Positions 32,970-42,596 of a stretch of 64,000 nucleotides of DNA are shown in pieces. The notes beneath the pieces are model-generated. The model saw only the letters and a program-made list of their open reading frames with translations. It was not told where the DNA came from and made no database searches. Every line of letters begins with the position of its first letter. Within the stretch, counting starts at the first letter, position 1. The DNA is from Pacificitalea sp040119125 (GTDB taxonomy: Bacteria; Pseudomonadota; Alphaproteobacteria; Rhodobacterales; Rhodobacteraceae), in the NCBI GenBank assembly GCA_040119125.1, contig JBEDTR010000004.1, forward strand, positions 248,001 to 312,000, written 5' to 3'. A program made the translations under genes and the position numbers.

Positions 32970-34133
32970 TTACTCCGCCAGATCGCGCATGACCGCGATT
33001 AGATCGGATTTGCCTTCGAAGCCGATGCCGGGAAGGTCGGGCATGGTGATGTGGCCGGCTTCCACTTCCACCCCGTCGGGGAAGCCGCCGTAGGGCTGGA
33101 ACAGGTCGGGGTAGCTTTCGTTGCCGCCAAGCCCGAGGCCCGCGGCGATGTTCAGCGACATTTGGTGGCCGCCATGCGGGATGCAGCGCCGCGGCGACCA
33201 GCCGAGTTCATCCAGCACATCGAGCGTGCGCAGATATTCGACCAGACCGTAGGACAGCGCGCAGTCGAATTGCAGCCAGTCGCGGTCCGGGCGCATGCCG
33301 CCGTGCCGGATCAGGTTGCGCGCGTCTTGATGGGAAAACAGGTTCTCTCCGGTGGCCATCGGGCCGGGGTAGAACTGCGTCATCGCGGCTTGCAGCTGAT
33401 AGTCCAGCGGGTCACCGATTTCCTCATACCAAAACAGCGGATATTGGCGCAGCATCTTGGCGTAGGCGATGGCGGTTTCCAGATCGAACCGCCCATTGGC
33501 ATCGACCGCCAATTGCGCCTCACTGCCGATTTCGTCCAGCACCGCCTCGATCCGCCGCTGGTCTTCGGCCAGCGACGCGCCGCCGATCTTCATCTTGACC
33601 ACCGTGTAGCCGCGATCAACGTAGCTGCGCATTTCCCGGCGCAGGGCGCTGTCTTCCTTGCCGGGATAGTAGTAGCCGCCGGCGGCATAGACGAACACGC
33701 GGGGATCGGCCTCGACGCCCTTGCGCTCTGCCAGCAGACGAAACAGCGGCTTGCCTGCGATCTTGGCGATCGCGTCCCACACGGCCATGTCGATGGTGCC
33801 AACAGCGACGGAGCGTTCGCCATGCCCGCCGGGTTTTTCGTTTTGCATCATCGCGGCCCAGATCCGATGCGCGTCCAGATTGTCGCCCGCCTCATTGCGC
33901 AGCGAGGCCGGATCGGCCTCGAGGATCCTGTCCCGAAACCGTTCGCGGATCAGCCCGCCCTGACCGTAACGTCCGTTGGAATTGAAGCCGTAGCCCACGA
34001 CCCGCTGCCCGTCGCGTTCGACATCGGTGACCACAGCCACAAGGCTCGCGGTCATCTTCGAGAAATCGATATAGGCGTTGCGGATAGGCGACGAGATCGG
34101 CTTCGTCACTTCGCGGATGTCGATGATGCGCAT
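32970..34133 (-). CDS. tarD: D(-)-tartrate dehydratase
   Basis: 387-aa enolase-superfamily enzyme that dehydrates D-tartrate to oxaloacetate. The sequence closely follows the characterised Bradyrhizobium enzyme: N-terminal ITKPISSPIRNAYIDF-like segment, KMK with Lys182, metal ligands Asp211 (VDANGR), Glu237 (WYEE) and Glu263 (ATGEN), and catalytic His320 (CIPHGGHQ), each offset by two from the published residues as I recall them. The ATG at 34133 has AGGAG nine bases upstream. The last codons abut the island, apparently without loss. The LysR gene upstream on the same strand is a likely regulator. Confidence 0.93.
   Translation of the reverse strand: MRIIDIREVTKPISSPIRNAYIDFSKMTASLVAVVTDVERDGQRVVGYGFNSNGRYGQGGLIRERFRDRILEADPASLRNEAGDNLDAHRIWAAMMQNEKPGGHGERSVAVGTIDMAVWDAIAKIAGKPLFRLLAERKGVEADPRVFVYAAGGYYYPGKEDSALRREMRSYVDRGYTVVKMKIGGASLAEDQRRIEAVLDEIGSEAQLAVDANGRFDLETAIAYAKMLRQYPLFWYEEIGDPLDYQLQAAMTQFYPGPMATGENLFSHQDARNLIRHGGMRPDRDWLQFDCALSYGLVEYLRTLDVLDELGWSPRRCIPHGGHQMSLNIAAGLGLGGNESYPDLFQPYGGFPDGVEVEAGHITMPDLPGIGFEGKSDLIAVMRDLAE
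32973..32980. repeat. Candidate right attachment core CTCCGCCA
   Basis: These eight bases equal the last eight of tRNA-Ser (19071-19078) and lie at the end of the D-tartrate dehydratase gene, right where the integrase remnant stops. Eight bases is short for an att core, so this is suggestive only; it also forms part of the final codons of that gene. Confidence 0.3.
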
Positions 34134-34245
34134 TTCCTTAGGCTCCTCACATGCGGCGGGGCCGAGCCCCGTTTGCGGTCTCCCTAGCGCGGGAGGGGCC
34201 GTGCAGGCCAATGCCAGTTGGCGCGTAATTGATGCACATTCGGCA

Positions 34246-35133
34246 TTAATGTGCCGTGGCGCGCGCCCAAAATGCCTCGCAATGGGGCGATAGCCGGGAA
34301 CGGGGGCGGTAAATGACAATCTCGACCGGCACGTCGCGGGGCTCTTCCGCCGCGCGCAGCAATTCGCCCGCCTCAAGTGCCTGCTGGGCCAGCGACAGGG
34401 GAAGATAAGCCACGCCCTGACCTTCGCGGGCCATTTCGAGATTGGTCGCCGCCAGCACGGAATGCATCCGCGTGGCAAATTTCGGGCGCCCGTGGCTGGC
34501 CCAATAGGCGTTCAGGATCGCGTGCAGGCCAGATGCCGCGCCATAGGCGATGAACGGCACTTCCGCCGCCCCAAGCCGCCAGCGCGGCTGCCCGTCCTTG
34601 CCCGGCGCGCAAAGCGGCACCAGCCTGTCCGCTCCGATGACATGGTGGCTAAATTGCCGATCCGGGAAGCTGTCGCTGTCGTCCAAGCCTCTGTGGCAGA
34701 TAAAGAACGTCGCATCTCCGCGCAGCATCAGCCGGGTGCATTGGCGGTGGCTGTCCGACACCATGTTCAGCGATCCGAACCGCGCCGGGGTCGATACCTG
34801 CATCAGCCATTGGGGGACGAATGTGTAGGATAGGGCATGGGTCGCGGCGAGGTTGAGGCTCACCTCCGCCGATCCGGCGGCCTCCAGCGCGGCCTTGCGC
34901 GCTTCGGCATAGGCCCGCACCAATGCCGCCGCCCGTGGCTGAAACGCTTGCCCGGCAGGGGTCAGGGCGACGGCGCGCGTGGTGCGTGTGACCAGCGGCG
35001 TGCCGATTGCGTCCTCCAGATTGCGAATGCGACGGCTGAAGGCCGGCTGCGTCAAGTTACGCCCCTCCGCCGCGCGCGAGAAGTTCAGCTCACGCGCCAG
35101 TTCCAGAAAATCCGCCAGCAGCCCTAGATCCAT
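34246..35133 (-). CDS. LysR family transcriptional regulator
   Basis: 295 aa: winged HTH 1-60 (FSRAAEGRNLTQPAFSRRI), linker helix, and a periplasmic-binding-like effector domain. It lies 112 bp upstream of tarD on the same strand and shares orientation with a second LysR gene 70 bp further on. Tartrate-responsive control of tarD is the natural guess from position. The ATG at 35133 begins immediately at the HTH; an in-frame extension to 35187 is not conserved-looking. Confidence 0.88.
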   Translation of the reverse strand: MDLGLLADFLELARELNFSRAAEGRNLTQPAFSRRIRNLEDAIGTPLVTRTTRAVALTPAGQAFQPRAAALVRAYAEARKAALEAAGSAEVSLNLAATHALSYTFVPQWLMQVSTPARFGSLNMVSDSHRQCTRLMLRGDATFFICHRGLDDSDSFPDRQFSHHVIGADRLVPLCAPGKDGQPRWRLGAAEVPFIAYGAASGLHAILNAYWASHGRPKFATRMHSVLAATNLEMAREGQGVAYLPLSLAQQALEAGELLRAAEEPRDVPVEIVIYRPRSRLSPHCEAFWARATAH

Positions 35134-35203
35134 CACCCGTCCTCTGTGCCCCGATATATGCATAAACTGCATCGCGGCGCAGGGCAAAGCGCCCGCGCGC
35201 GGA

Positions 35204-36142
35204 TCATCCGCCAGCTGTCAGATCCGCAGGCGATAGCTGCAAGGGGTGGGTCGCGTCGGCCTGCCGGATCCTGTCGGCAAGAAAATCGACGAACAGCCGC
35301 ACCTTGGCCGTCAGGTTGTGCCGCTCCGGATAGACGGCGGTGATATTCGCTGTCTGGTGGTATTCCGGCAGCACGACCTTCAGTTTGCCGTCGCGCACAT
35401 GGCGCGCAATATCCCATTCGGAGCGCAGCATGATGCCTTGCCCCTCCAGCATCCATTCTCGCGCCATTTCGCCGTCATTCGTGCTTAGCCCGCCCGCGAC
35501 CCGCGCGGAGGGGTTTTCGCCATCGCGGTCGTCAAAGCGCCAGATGTCGTAGATGTCATGTTCCTGCCGCAGCACGATGCACTCATGCTGTTGCAGCTCC
35601 AGCAGGGACTGGGGCACGCCGAACTGCGCGATATAGGAGGGCGCGGCGCACATGAAGCGGCGGTTGCGCTGCAGCATCCGCTGTATCAGGTTGCTCAGGG
35701 GCGGGTTGCCGAATCGGATGTTGAGATCAAATCCGACCTCGACAATGTTCAGCGGGGCATCCGTCACGACAAGCTGCACTTCCACATCCGGATAGCGCTG
35801 TTTGAACGCCACGACCGCGGGGGCGATGTAATCGCGGCTGAAGCCAAACGTGGCGTTGATACGCAGCAGGCCGCTGGGCGTTTCTCGGGCGCGGTTCAGG
35901 CTGCTTTCAAGCTCCTCGATTTCCGCCAACAGGCGCACGGCCTTCTTGAAATAGGCGTCGCCCTCGCCGGTCAGGCTGACGCGCCGTGTGGTCCGGTTTA
36001 TCAGCCGCACACCCAGACGATCCTCCAGCCGGGCCAGCCGCCTGCTGACCGCCGACGCGGTGATGCCGATTTCGCGCGCGGCCTCGCTCATGTTGCCGCG
36101 CCGGGCCAACAGCACGAAAAACCCCAGATCGCCTTCGCTCAT
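35204..36142 (-). CDS. LysR family transcriptional regulator
   Basis: 312 aa with an N-terminal HTH (MSEAAREIGITASAVSRRLARLE) and an effector domain of the CrgA/DmlR branch (INATFGFSRDYIAP, DLNIRFG). DmlR controls D-malate/tartrate catabolism in E. coli, which fits the divergent TTT-tartrate dehydrogenase operon at 36428. ATG 36142 is preferred over a TTG two codons earlier. The 285-bp divergent region 36143-36427 is AT-rich near 36150-36200 and should hold the LysR-controlled promoter; no clear T-N11-A box could be assigned. Confidence 0.88.
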   Translation of the reverse strand: MSEGDLGFFVLLARRGNMSEAAREIGITASAVSRRLARLEDRLGVRLINRTTRRVSLTGEGDAYFKKAVRLLAEIEELESSLNRARETPSGLLRINATFGFSRDYIAPAVVAFKQRYPDVEVQLVVTDAPLNIVEVGFDLNIRFGNPPLSNLIQRMLQRNRRFMCAAPSYIAQFGVPQSLLELQQHECIVLRQEHDIYDIWRFDDRDGENPSARVAGGLSTNDGEMAREWMLEGQGIMLRSEWDIARHVRDGKLKVVLPEYHQTANITAVYPERHNLTAKVRLFVDFLADRIRQADATHPLQLSPADLTAGG

Positions 36143-36427
36143 CTTCAACCTCAGATCAATAATGATGTTCTTTATATGAAATTATCAAATTGAGGGAAGC
36201 AGTTTAGGCTTCCATGGTTCGGTGGTGAGGAGTCGCCGGGCGCATCGGATGGACCCGCATTACCCTTGCCCCGTCCTGCAACCGGGAGAGCCCTATCTGC
36301 GCAGGCGGATACGGAGGATGCAGACGGGGCTGGGCCTGTTCGTGACCAGCGGCCCACCGGGCCGAACGCATCTGCTTCGTCAGTCAGGAAAACCCTTGCG
36401 GCAAGCGGACTCAGGAGGAGGAACCCC

Positions 36428-37375
36428 ATGAAAAAGACCCTAGCAACAGTTCTGGCGGCATTGGTCGCCGCATCGCCGCTGGCCGCGGCCGAGGATTACC
36501 CGACCAAAGCCATGACCTACATCATCCCCTTCAACGCCGGTGGCGAATCCGACGTGTCGGCACGCTTTCAGCAGGGCGAATGGGAAGAGGTCACCGGCCA
36601 GCAGGTGGTGATCCAATATCAGCCCGGCGCTGGCGGTGCGCAGGCGTGGTCGCAGCTGAATTCCCTGCCCGGCGATGGCTATACCCTCATGGGCATCAAC
36701 CTGCCGCATACCGTCCTACAGCCGCTGGCAGGCTCCGTGGGCTATAAAACCGAAGATCTGACCCCGGTGCATTACTTCCACTACACGCCCAACGCCCTTT
36801 TCGTGCGGAAGGATAGTGAGTTCGAGACGCTGGAACAGTTCGTCGAATATGCAAAGGCCAATCCCGGTCTTGTGACGCTTGCCGGGTCCGGCTCCAACTC
36901 GGCCAACAACCTTGCCGCCGTGCAGTTGAACGAAGAGGCCGATATCACGACGACCTATGTGCCGTTCTCGGGCACGGGCCCGTCGATCACCGCTATTCTC
37001 GGCAATCAGACCACCGGCGGTCTGAACTACGCCACCTCCGGGATCGCGCAGGGCGATGAGATGCGGATGCTGGCCGTGGCCGCTGAGGAGCGGATGCCCG
37101 CCTTCCCCGATGTGCCGACCTTCAAGGAGCTGGGCTATGACATCGTTGGCGGGGCCTATCGCGGCGTCGCGGTGCCGTCGTCCGCGTCCGAAGAACTGCG
37201 CCAGCAGGTTTCCGACATGGTGTCCAAAATCAACGCTCAGCCCGACTTCGTAAAGAAGATGGAAGAAGGCGGTTTCGTGTTGACGGACATCACCTACGAC
37301 AAGATGGACGCCTTCGTCGCTGAGCGGGTGGAAGAATACACAGCCGGCGCCAAGGCGCTGGGGATCATCCAGTAA
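36428..37375 (+). CDS. tctC: TTT transporter substrate-binding protein (TctC family)
   Basis: 315-aa periplasmic receptor. Signal peptide 1-20 (LAALVAASPLAAA-ED), then the family's YPTKAMTYIIPFNAGGESD segment and QPGAGGAQAW. It captures a C4-C6 carboxylate and hands it to the TctAB permease. The ATG at 36428 is preceded by an AGGAGGA ribosome site; a longer frame from 36266 is rejected. The downstream tartrate enzymes make tartrate the likely ligand (inference). Confidence 0.9.
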   Translation: MKKTLATVLAALVAASPLAAAEDYPTKAMTYIIPFNAGGESDVSARFQQGEWEEVTGQQVVIQYQPGAGGAQAWSQLNSLPGDGYTLMGINLPHTVLQPLAGSVGYKTEDLTPVHYFHYTPNALFVRKDSEFETLEQFVEYAKANPGLVTLAGSGSNSANNLAAVQLNEEADITTTYVPFSGTGPSITAILGNQTTGGLNYATSGIAQGDEMRMLAVAAEERMPAFPDVPTFKELGYDIVGGAYRGVAVPSSASEELRQQVSDMVSKINAQPDFVKKMEEGGFVLTDITYDKMDAFVAERVEEYTAGAKALGIIQ

Positions 37376-37384
37376 GCCACGAAC

Positions 37385-39388
37385 ATGACCATTCTCGGCT
37401 ACCTCATCGACGCGCTGACACCGTTCAACCTGGTCCTGGCTCTGGTCGGCGTGGTGCTTGGCACCGTGATCGGCGCGCTCCCGGGCCTGTCGGCGACCAT
37501 GGCGGTAGCCGTGCTGGTCCCGTTCACCTTTACCATGGATCCCGCCGCGGGGCTTATTGCCCTCGGCGCGATCTACACCGGCGCGATCTATGGCGGTGCC
37601 TATGCCGCCATCCTCGTCAATACGCCGGGCACACCATCGGCCATCGCCACGACCTTCGATGGCTTCCCGATGGCCAAGCGCGGCGATGGCGGGCTGGCGA
37701 TCACGCTTGCCACGTTTTCCTCGGTCACGGGGGGCGTGGTGGGCGCGGTGGCGCTGCTGCTGCTGGCGCCGCCGCTTGCCCGTGTCGCGCTGGCCTTTGG
37801 GCCTACCGAATATTTCTGGCTCGCGATCTTTGGTCTGACGCTGATCGCGGCCTTGTCCGTGGGGAATACCGTCAAGGGGTTGATCGGCGCCTGTATCGGG
37901 TTGTTCCTGTCCATGATCGGGGTTGCCGTCGTCGGCGGCGATGTGCGCTACACCTTGGGCATGCAGCGGTTTCTGGCGGGGATCGACCTGACCTCCGCGA
38001 TCATCGGGCTGTATTGCGTGCCGGTCATCCTAGACCTTGTCGCCACGCGCGATCCGCATTTGAAACCGTCCGAGACCGGCGGCCTGCGCATCGCCGAAGG
38101 ATTTCGTTTTGCGCTGAGCCGCAAATTCAACGTCGTGCGCTCTGCCGTGATCGGCACTGTGATCGGTATTCTGCCGGGGGCGGGCGGCTCCATCGCGGGG
38201 CTTGTCGCCTATTCCGAGGCGCGCCGCTCCTCGCGGGAGCCGGAGAGCTTCGGCAAGGGCAATCCCGACGGGGTGATGGCGACCGAGGCCGCCAATAACG
38301 CCACGGTCGGCGGCGGCTTCATCCCGACGCTGGTGCTGGGCATTCCCGGCACGCCCCCCGATGCGATCATCCTCGGCGCGCTGCTGGTGCAGGGGATCAA
38401 GATCGGGCCGACGCTGTTTTCGACCGATGGCAACATCGTCTATACCTTCATCTGGGGTCTGCTGATTGCGACCTTGCTGATGCTGCCGTTGGGGCTGTTG
38501 ATCGGCAAATATGCCTATGGCTCGATCATCCGGGTGCCCAAGGCCGTGCTGGCCCCGACCGTGGCGCTTTTAACGATCATCGGCGCTTTCGCGATCCATT
38601 CCAATGTGCAGGACGCGCAGCTGATGGTCGGGCTCGGCATCATTGCATGGGTGCTTAACCGCTACGGGTTTCAGCCCTCTCCGATTGTTCTGGGGCTGGT
38701 GCTGGGCTCCATCGCGGAACAGGGGTTTGTTCAGACATATCTGATCGGCAATGCGTCCGGGCGGCTGCCTGACATGTTCTTTAACCGGCCCATCAGCATC
38801 GGCATCATTGTCGCGGCAGTCGTGACGCTGGCCTTCCCGCTTGTGGCGGATATGCGCGCGCGCCGGGCAAGGGCGGCGGAGGCCACGCCGCGCTTCATCC
38901 CCCAAGACATCGCGGAGGAGCCACCAACCCCCAAGACCCGCGATCTGCCGGGCATGGCGATTGCCGCCGGGTTTATCCTCCTTGGTGTCATCGTCTATGT
39001 GGGCGCGCTGTCGCTGTCGCCGCTGGGCGCGGTATTTCCGAAAACCATCGCCGCCGCGCTTATCGGGTTTTCGGTGCTGCTTATCGTGATGAACCTGCGG
39101 CGGCCCTCCGGTGGTCCGCTGGCCGGGATCGAGTTTGCCGAAGGCAGCGGTCGCCGTCTGGCATTGGCCGTGGTGATGCTCGCATGGGTGATGCTGATGC
39201 CGGTGATCGGCTTCCTCGTCACCAGCCTCGTGGCGTTCATGGCGATCATGGTGATCGCCGATTACGACCGGCCCCCGCCCCGGATCTGGGCCATCTGGAT
39301 CGTGTCGGGCGCGCTTATCTGCATCGGGTTCTGGTGGCTTATGGCCAACGTCCTGCTGCTCCGCATGCCGATGGGCGTGCTGTTCTAA
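37385..39388 (+). CDS. tctA: Fused TTT permease TctA-TctB
   Basis: 667 aa. Residues 1-500 are a full TctA permease with about ten to twelve helices and the signatures GALPGLSATMAVAVLVPFTF, YGGAYAAILVNTPGTPSAIA and GFIPTLVLGIPGTPPDAIIL. Residues about 515-667 add four more helices with the pattern of the small TctB subunit, normally a separate ~150-aa protein. Linked by a charged segment rich in Pro/Glu. Nine bases after tctC, so coupled. It imports carboxylates using the ion gradient. Confidence 0.9.
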   Translation: MTILGYLIDALTPFNLVLALVGVVLGTVIGALPGLSATMAVAVLVPFTFTMDPAAGLIALGAIYTGAIYGGAYAAILVNTPGTPSAIATTFDGFPMAKRGDGGLAITLATFSSVTGGVVGAVALLLLAPPLARVALAFGPTEYFWLAIFGLTLIAALSVGNTVKGLIGACIGLFLSMIGVAVVGGDVRYTLGMQRFLAGIDLTSAIIGLYCVPVILDLVATRDPHLKPSETGGLRIAEGFRFALSRKFNVVRSAVIGTVIGILPGAGGSIAGLVAYSEARRSSREPESFGKGNPDGVMATEAANNATVGGGFIPTLVLGIPGTPPDAIILGALLVQGIKIGPTLFSTDGNIVYTFIWGLLIATLLMLPLGLLIGKYAYGSIIRVPKAVLAPTVALLTIIGAFAIHSNVQDAQLMVGLGIIAWVLNRYGFQPSPIVLGLVLGSIAEQGFVQTYLIGNASGRLPDMFFNRPISIGIIVAAVVTLAFPLVADMRARRARAAEATPRFIPQDIAEEPPTPKTRDLPGMAIAAGFILLGVIVYVGALSLSPLGAVFPKTIAAALIGFSVLLIVMNLRRPSGGPLAGIEFAEGSGRRLALAVVMLAWVMLMPVIGFLVTSLVAFMAIMVIADYDRPPPRIWAIWIVSGALICIGFWWLMANVLLLRMPMGVLF

Positions 39389-39401
39389 AACGGAGAAAAC
39401 T

Positions 39402-40484
39402 ATGACTAAAAGAACCCACAAGATCGCCGCCATCGGCGGTGACGGGATCGGTGTGGAAGTCGTCGATGCCTGCCTTGAGGTGCTGGAGGCGCTGGCGGCC
39501 CGCGATGGCAGCTTTGACTTCGATGTGGAAAACTTCGACTGGAGCACCGAGCGGTATCGCCGCACCGGGGCGTTCATGCCCGAGGATGGCGCCGACCAGC
39601 TGCGCGATTTCGATGCGATCCTGTTCGGCGCGGTCGGCGCGCCCGATGTGCCCGATCACCTGACGCTCTGGGGCTTGCGGCTCGCCATTTGTCAGCCTCT
39701 CGACCAATACGCCAATGTGCGCCCGACGCGCGTGTTGCCCGGAATTGAGAGCCCCCTGCGCGGCGTGACCGGCAAGGAACTCGACTGGGTCATCGTGCGC
39801 GAGAATTCCGAAGGCGAATATGCCGGGCAGGGCGGACGCTCGCATCCCGGCCTCCCGATCGAGATCGCGACGGATGTGTCGATCTTTACCCGCGCCGGGG
39901 TCGAGCGGATCATGCGGTTTGCCTTCGGGCTGGCCCAATCCCGCCCGCGCAAGCTGTTGACCGTGGTGACGAAATCCAACGCGCAGAGGCACGGCATGGT
40001 GCTGTGGGATCAGATCGCCGCCGAGGTGGCGCGCGATTTCCCCGATGTCACATGGGACAAGATGCTGGTGGATGCGATGACCGTGCGCATGACGATGAAC
40101 CCCGCCTCCATCGACACCGTCGTCGCCACCAACCTGCATGCGGACATCCTGTCGGACCTTGCCGCGGCCTTGTCGGGCTCCATCGGTGTGGCGCCGACTG
40201 CGAACCTCAACCCCGAGCGCGACACACCCTCGATGTTCGAGCCGATCCATGGCTCGGCCTTTGACATCACCGGCAAGGGCGTGGCCAATCCGGTCGCCAC
40301 CTTCTGGACCGCCGCGATGATGCTGGAGCATCTGGGCGAGGCCGCCGCCGGCGCGCGCCTGATGGAAGCGGTAGAAGCCGTCACCGCCGATCCGTCGCTG
40401 CATACGCCCGACCTTGGCGGCAGCGCCACGACCCGGCAGGTGACCGACGCCATGATAGAGGCCATCCGTGGCCGCAACGACTAA
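39402..40484 (+). CDS. Isocitrate/isopropylmalate dehydrogenase family protein (tartrate dehydrogenase-like)
   Basis: 360-aa beta-decarboxylating dehydrogenase: GGDGIGVEVV near the N-terminus, WVIVRENSEGEYAGQGG, TKSNAQRHGMVLWD with the catalytic Lys, DMLVDA-type Asp segment, and FEPIHGSAFDITGKGVANP for NAD binding. It oxidises and often decarboxylates a 2-hydroxy acid such as tartrate, malate or isopropylmalate. It diverges clearly from the neighbouring paralogue at 40494, so different isomer specificity is plausible. Second enzyme of the TTT-tartrate operon, 13 bp after the permease gene. Confidence 0.85.
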   Translation: MTKRTHKIAAIGGDGIGVEVVDACLEVLEALAARDGSFDFDVENFDWSTERYRRTGAFMPEDGADQLRDFDAILFGAVGAPDVPDHLTLWGLRLAICQPLDQYANVRPTRVLPGIESPLRGVTGKELDWVIVRENSEGEYAGQGGRSHPGLPIEIATDVSIFTRAGVERIMRFAFGLAQSRPRKLLTVVTKSNAQRHGMVLWDQIAAEVARDFPDVTWDKMLVDAMTVRMTMNPASIDTVVATNLHADILSDLAAALSGSIGVAPTANLNPERDTPSMFEPIHGSAFDITGKGVANPVATFWTAAMMLEHLGEAAAGARLMEAVEAVTADPSLHTPDLGGSATTRQVTDAMIEAIRGRND

Positions 40485-40493
40485 GGAAACGCC

Positions 40494-41564
40494 GTGTCCA
40501 ACCATCTGAAAATCGCTGTCATCGCCGGTGACGGCATCGGTAAGGAAGTGATCCCCGAAGGCCTGCGCGTGCTGGAGGCCGTGGCCCGCAGGCACAAGAT
40601 CGACCTGCGTTTCGACGAGTTCGAATTTTCGTCCTGCGATTACTACCAAAAGCACGGGCAGATGATGCCCGACGATTGGAAAAGCCAGATCGGCGGCCAT
40701 GACGCGATCTTCTTTGGCGCGGTCGGCTGGCCCGAAACCGTGCCGGATCATGTGTCGCTCTGGGGGTCGCTGCTGCAATTCCGGCGGCAGTTCGATCAAT
40801 ATATCAGCCTGCGTCCCGCACGTCTGATGCCGGGGGTGCCAAGCCCCCTTGCCGGGCGGGAGCCGGGCGATATCGACATGTGGATCGTGCGCGAAAACAC
40901 GGAAGGCGAATATTCCTCCATCGGGGGGCGGATGTTCCCCGATACCGACCGCGAGGTCGTGATGCAGGAAACCGTGATGACCCGCCACGGCGTGGATCGC
41001 GTGCTGAAATACGCCTTCGAGCTGGCCGCGAAACGCCCGCGCGCGCGGCTGACCTCGGCCACCAAATCCAACGGCATTTCGATCACCATGCCCTATTGGG
41101 ACGAACGTGTCGTCGAGATGGCAAAACATTACCCACGGGTAAGGTGGGATAAGTATCACATTGATATCCTGACAGCTTTATTTGTGCTTCAGCCCGATAA
41201 ATTCGATGTGGTCGTGGCCTCGAACCTGTTTGGCGACATCTTGTCGGACCTCGGTCCCGCCTGCACCGGCACCATCGGGATCGCGCCCTCGGGCAACATA
41301 AATCCCGAAGGCCTGTTCCCGTCGCTGTTTGAGCCGGTCCATGGCTCCGCCCCCGATATCGCAGGGCAGGGCGTGGCCAACCCTATCGGGCAGATCTGGG
41401 CGGGGGCGATGATGCTCGACCATCTTGGCCATCCGCAGGCCGCGGCGGAGATCGTGACCGCCATTGAGCATGTTCTCAGCGAGCAGGCGCTGCGCACCCG
41501 CGATCTGGGCGGGACCGCGGACACGACAACCTGCGGTAAGGCCATCGCCGACGCGCTGGGCTGA
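40494..41564 (+). CDS. ttuC: Tartrate dehydrogenase/decarboxylase
   Basis: 356 aa. The sequence has the TtuC pattern: AGDGIGKEVIPEGLRVLEA, FFGAVGWPETVPDHVSLWG, SLRPARLMPGVPSPL, WIVRENTEGEYSSIGGR and FEPVHGSAPDIAGQGVANP. TtuC acts on L- and meso-tartrate and D-malate, yielding oxaloglycolate, D-glycerate or pyruvate. The start is a GTG at 40494, nine bases after the preceding gene. With tarD this gives routes for several tartrate isomers. Confidence 0.92.
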   Translation: MSNHLKIAVIAGDGIGKEVIPEGLRVLEAVARRHKIDLRFDEFEFSSCDYYQKHGQMMPDDWKSQIGGHDAIFFGAVGWPETVPDHVSLWGSLLQFRRQFDQYISLRPARLMPGVPSPLAGREPGDIDMWIVRENTEGEYSSIGGRMFPDTDREVVMQETVMTRHGVDRVLKYAFELAAKRPRARLTSATKSNGISITMPYWDERVVEMAKHYPRVRWDKYHIDILTALFVLQPDKFDVVVASNLFGDILSDLGPACTGTIGIAPSGNINPEGLFPSLFEPVHGSAPDIAGQGVANPIGQIWAGAMMLDHLGHPQAAAEIVTAIEHVLSEQALRTRDLGGTADTTTCGKAIADALG

Positions 41565-41757
41565 TCCGGCGGATTGCGGAATAGAAACCGGGTCTCGCTG
41601 ACATGGCAGGGGCGCGCGCGTCATGCGTGCGCACCCTATCGCAGATCGGGGGCTCTGATCCGGCGATTTCGGTCGCCGGTCGGCGTTTCGATGCCTCGCG
41701 CTATTCCCGCGGCGGCGGATCTAGGGGATAGTGCGGCATCGCGACGGGGTAGATGCC

Positions 41758-42573
41758 ATGACCGGCACGGATGACGAAGCCAAAGCACATGCGCAGGCGG
41801 TGCGCGACAAGGTCGATGCCTTTGTCCGCGACCATTTCCACCTGCGTGGCACGCTGGGGCTGCATCGGCGCGCGCTGGGCTGGGATCTGCTGCGCGCACC
41901 GGTGAATGTGGTGTTGGCGCCGCTGTTCTTGCTGGTGCTGCTGAGCGGCCTGCTGGCGCGGGTGGTAGGGCTGCGCCGCATCGGCGCGTGGCTGGGCAGC
42001 CGACAGATGTTGTTCAAGACCGCCGTCGCGCGCGGCATCGAGGCGCGGATCGCGACCGTGCTGTTGCAGGGCGCAGCGCTGACCCCGCGCAGTCAGGCCT
42101 TGATCGACGATTATACCGCCGTGCGCTCCGCCGTGGCGGAAATCACCACGTCGCTGGTGGTGTTGCTGGCGGGCTGGGCGCTGTTCGGCACGGCCACGCC
42201 GGGGATCGCGTCGCTTGCGCCGACCGTGTCGGGCTATGTCGGTCACGCCACCGCCGTCATGGGCTTCCCGCTGGGGGACCGGATGGGGTCGGTCTGGTAT
42301 GCCGTTTTCCCGGTGTCGCTGCCGGTGTCTTTCGTGGTGGCGACCGGGGTGATCCTTGCGATGGTGGCCTCGCTGGTGACGACCTTTGCGGGCATCCTCG
42401 CGGATCCGGTGCAGGCGCATCTGGGCATTCACCGGCGGCGGCTGGCGCGGCTGCTGGACCGGATCGGACGCGCCGAGGGAGAGGCCTCCGCCTTGGCGCC
42501 GGAGCATATCCTTGCCCGGCTTGCGGATTTAAGCGACGCGGGGGTCAGTCTGGTGCGGCTGCTCAGATCGTAA
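41758..42573 (+). CDS. DUF6635-like membrane protein
   Basis: 271 aa. The N-terminal soluble part (DKVDAFVRDHFHLRGTLGLHRRALGWDLLRAPVNV) precedes a hydrophobic helix near 50-70, and two or more helices follow at about 125-150 and 190-230. It resembles roseobacter proteins annotated DUF6635; the function is unknown. The ATG at 41758 is used, though a GTG at 41731 is in frame. It is convergent with the EamA transporter gene, 193 bp after ttuC, so probably separate from the tartrate operon. Confidence 0.65.
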   Translation: MTGTDDEAKAHAQAVRDKVDAFVRDHFHLRGTLGLHRRALGWDLLRAPVNVVLAPLFLLVLLSGLLARVVGLRRIGAWLGSRQMLFKTAVARGIEARIATVLLQGAALTPRSQALIDDYTAVRSAVAEITTSLVVLLAGWALFGTATPGIASLAPTVSGYVGHATAVMGFPLGDRMGSVWYAVFPVSLPVSFVVATGVILAMVASLVTTFAGILADPVQAHLGIHRRRLARLLDRIGRAEGEASALAPEHILARLADLSDAGVSLVRLLRS

Positions 42574-42596
42574 GCCGGACTTTGATCTACGGAGGG

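Noticed and set aside
39339..41159. 606-aa open frame antisense to the two dehydrogenases
   Set aside because: Shadow of ttuC and its paralogue.
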